DNA of 64,000 nt, taken from Carya illinoinensis (taxonomy: Eukaryota; Streptophyta; Magnoliopsida; Fagales; Juglandaceae). The stretch covers positions 49,806,653-49,870,652 of the forward strand of contig NC_056752.1 in the NCBI RefSeq assembly GCF_018687715.1, given 5' to 3'. Of the stretch, positions 61,290 through 64,000 are shown piece after piece. Below the pieces are notes generated by a model that had not been told where the DNA came from, did no database searches, and saw only the letters and a program-made list of their open reading frames with translations. Made by a program: the position numbers and the translations under genes. Within the stretch, counting starts at the first letter, position 1, and each line of letters starts with the position of its first letter.

Positions 61290-62970
61290 CTAAGCAGTAA
61301 TTCTTGTCCGGCCCTTTGCTATTCTTCGAGCAATGACTCGCCTCCCACCCTTGGTAGCCTTGCTGTTCATGCAAAAAACAAGTGCCTTAGCCAACATGGA
61401 AATCCTATATGGTTCTGTTCACAATTCTCTAAGGTAAGTAAAACACATGCCAGAAGCCAGATATGACTTGACCGCAAAAAGTATCAATTCCAAACAGATT
61501 TGATTATAAATGAACATTAAGCTCTTGAATCAGCCGATGTAACAGTATGTAACAGAAAATAATTCTACTTATTATCCCCACACACCACATTTATTTTTAT
61601 TTTTATTTTTTTCCTATAACAAGTATGTGTATGATATATGGATGATAAGTAGAACAACTCAATTAGTTTAACAAGAATAAAATAAAATAATAAAATAATA
61701 AAAATAAAAAAATATTTTTTTTTTTAAAATATATAAAGTGTATGATGTGGAATGATCACAAACATCCCTCGTAACAGAAAGGCCAATGACTTTCCAAGAA
61801 TCCAACTATGTCCAACCAACCGTGAATCACACGTGGTCCACAGACTTCTCCAGTTTAAAGCTAGCTAGCACATTGTCATTTGTAGCTCGAAAACCATATG
61901 CATGTGTTATTCTGGTTTTTTTTTTTTTTTCTTCTTTTCTATTTTACACACACACACAAAGGGAGTAGAGCAGAGCAGAACAACATACCGAGCAAAGAAC
62001 CCATGATTCCTCTTACGCCGGATGAGGCTAGGTTGGAAAGTCCTTTTGGGAAATAAAAGCATTGGCTCATTAGAAGAAGAAACATCTCCTGAAAAAATAA
62101 ACAACTGCCAGTTATGCAGAAATCAGAAATAAAGGATGAAAATGAGGTCAATCACTAAAATTTTGAGCCAACTCTGGAAAGTCTAGCCAAAGTGTTACTG
62201 GGATATGCCTTTACATAACAGATTCCATATTGCTAGAAGACATTCTATCCACACGTGTTTCATCATCACCTCATGATCAGTCACGCCATTTGCAAATTTA
62301 CTCGTAATATCACCTCAACCTGTGTAAAGCCTATGTGGCACCACCATTCAAATTCCGAAGCCAACCTAAATTCTCTCTCATAAAAAAAGTATACTCATTA
62401 GCTGTCTGGATACACCATCAGCTAGCATGCCCATATCATTCAGAAACGCAAAAGATCTTATAGGGTTTATCCTGTTGAAAAAGTACTTAATTCTGAGAGA
62501 AGATACCAGAAGCAAATGTCTGAATTACCTTCAAAAAGGCAATAAGTGCCTCTGTATCAGCACCTTTGAAGCATAAGTGTTGAGATTAAAGGACTATCAA
62601 CCGTTCCCAGTGTATACAAAGTCTCAAGTCTAAAAGAAAAATATCATTCAACAAGTAGAAGAGACCAACAGCTGTCCCCGGTTGAGTTTATTCTTGCCTG
62701 CATAGATTATGCAATCCTAGAGAGCATTTGGCAGAAGTTGGGCAAAGTCTCCTTCAACCCGCTAGTGCAAGACTAAAAAAATAGCACCGAGAGCCGCAGA
62801 AACTAAGATGAATTTGCAAATTCCAAAAACTTTCTCCTCAATTAAACGTAACGGCATGCAGTTGATGCTAAAGCAACTACCGTCTTCCATTTTCATTACA
62901 GTGAGGAAAGATTGAACGATACTAAACTTCCATGCAAATTGGATTGCCTAATGCAGTTAGTTACAAAAAA

Positions 62971-63007
<37 letters not shown>

Positions 63008-63687
63008 GTAACCAAACAAGCTAAATTATTCTCCAATCAAGTGGAATTTAGTGCTTATTCCTACAATACAAGAATGCCTATTAACTAGTGCTAGAAGCTT
63101 CGCCAGAAGCAAGCAAGACGAGGTCTCCAATCAAGATTCCCCATGAGTACATATCCAATGCTATATTATTCTCTTTCCCTAAATTCTCTCAGGAACCAAA
63201 TCCAAGTTATAGACACCCTCTTTGAATATACAAATTCACCACTGATCAGTTTTTCGAATCATCGGGACCTAATAATGCCTTTCTCATTTGGTTATCTATT
63301 TGAATATTTTCAAAGCAACCAAACAGAGCATTAACAAAATCTAGTTCATCCTTGAATTTTCTCCGAAACCGAACATACACGTGCGTACTTAAAAAGTCAG
63401 AGAGAGAGAGAGAGAGTACCATCCTGCAAGAAGAACCGAAAAGAAGGGAGGCCACAGGGGTAAAGGTATCCTTCAGAGGTAACTTTTTGCAGAAACTCAG
63501 CGTGGTTTTGCTGTGGCAAATGGAGGGAGGTCTGGAACTTGGAGAGTGACGGGAATAGCTTTGGACTGATATCGAGGCCTTCAGATACGATTCGGAGATT
63601 CGTATTTGGGTTCTGGTGAACAAAGGGGTTAGATGATAACCGATTCAGAAGAGAAGCTCCGGTACGGACCAGCTTTCTCGAAGCCAT
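61290..63687 (-). CDS. Mitochondrial large-subunit ribosomal protein bL34m
   Basis: Three exons join in phase: 63687-63420, 62088-61989, 61362-61290, giving 146 residues. The N-terminus MASRKLVRTGASLLNRLSS is basic and Ser-rich, as in a mitochondrial targeting peptide. The plant-specific middle ends in SEGYLYPCGLPSFRFFLQDG. The C-terminal 45 residues are the L34 domain: LLFPKRTFQPS, RRKRNHGFFAR, KATKGGRRVIARRIAKGR. The L34 domain binds the large-subunit rRNA near the exit-tunnel region of mitochondrial ribosomes. The same frame is open upstream to 63834, but MASRKLV is the usual start and the upstream segment has GGGTTTAGC-type leader features. Exons 2 and 3 are too short to be noticed alone. 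Introns are 1331 and 626 bp. Confidence 0.93.
62977..63006. repeat. Poly-G tract in bL34m intron 1
   Basis: About 30 consecutive G on the plus strand (poly-C on the gene strand). It is capable of G-quadruplex formation on one strand and likely to be unstable or mis-sized in assembly. Confidence 0.9.
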
Positions 63688-64000
63688 TTTTTTCCAAGAA
63701 GAAACGGTAATGGTTCTTCTGCTAAACCCTAAAGAGAGTGACCCAAAAGGGGTTAGGGATAGGTGTGGAATTTTAAATATTGGGCCGTGAGCGGTGTTGA
63801 GCTTTAAGGCCGTGTTTGGTTGCATGGGCTTCAAAATAGTTTAAATATTAGGTATAAATGATTATCTTTTTATTTTTATTTTTTTTATCGGTAGACCTTT
63901 TTATCTTTTTTAAAAGACAATTAATTCATCCATCAAGCAATTAACACATCTCCCGCCTTAACAATAAATAGGTCGAATACATGATGAAGATCACTCCATC
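63688..64000. other. bL34m 5' region and start of a MITE-like sequence
   Basis: The leader holds the TAGGGTTTAGCAGAAGAACC stretch (minus strand). From about 63808 the phrase GGCCGTGTTTGGTTGCATGG is like the left end of the CATCTCATCT MITE family, but the core does not match, and the window ends within it. Confidence 0.4.

Noticed and set aside
63688..63834. Upstream in-frame extension of bL34m
   Set aside because: The usual start MASRKLV and typical leader sequence upstream favour 63687; the extension is not conserved as far as I know.

Overview
The window is plant nuclear DNA, probably from a woody eudicot. Evidence: AT-rich intergenic sequence, GT-AG introns with conserved phases, abundant (GA)n/(CT)n tracts, and typical eudicot gene families. 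The repeat style (a 1.3 kb-LTR Copia family and an AT-rich MITE whose ends carry CATCTCATCT-like motifs) suggests Fagales, perhaps Juglandaceae. That placement is inference; no search was possible. Nothing resembles an organelle, bacterium or virus.

Layout, left to right. The 5' part (about 58-685, minus) holds the first two exons of a universal-stress-protein-domain gene of the U-box/kinase type, cut by the window edge. From 4.7 to 14.1 kb lies a decayed NLR (disease resistance) pseudogene on the minus strand, split by a full-length but dead Copia LTR retrotransposon (5496-13969). From 14.5 to 15.5 kb is an unplaced GC-richer remnant. Genes follow: a clade A PP2C orthologous to HAB1 (17480-20498, plus), an EPF-like secreted peptide gene (21777-22766, minus), a small charged conserved protein (25027-26021, minus), an IQM-type IQ-motif protein (28936-31590, plus), an IQD protein (39350-42472, plus), a MYB103-type R2R3-MYB (51292-52628, plus) and a mitochondrial bL34 ribosomal protein (61290-63687, minus). 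Between them are a solo LTR of the same Copia family (35890-37294), a 411-bp tandem duplication (34941-35763), a 5.2 kb CACTA transposon with a perfect 3-bp target duplication (54475-59654), a tRNA-derived SINE inside PP2C intron 1, and many MITEs and microsatellites.

The genes do not form a pathway cluster. Separate themes are ABA signalling (HAB1-like phosphatase), epidermal or stomatal patterning peptides (EPFL), calcium-calmodulin binding (IQM and IQD, unrelated families sharing the IQ motif), secondary-wall and lignin regulation (MYB103) and mitochondrial translation (bL34m). I found no clearly new biological system. The most unusual items are an antisense ORF with its own TATA-like box inside the Copia element, the Copia-in-NLR insertion whose reading frame is restored when one target duplication is removed, the SINE in HAB1, and a long (CT)n microsatellite forming the polypyrimidine tract of the only EPFL intron.
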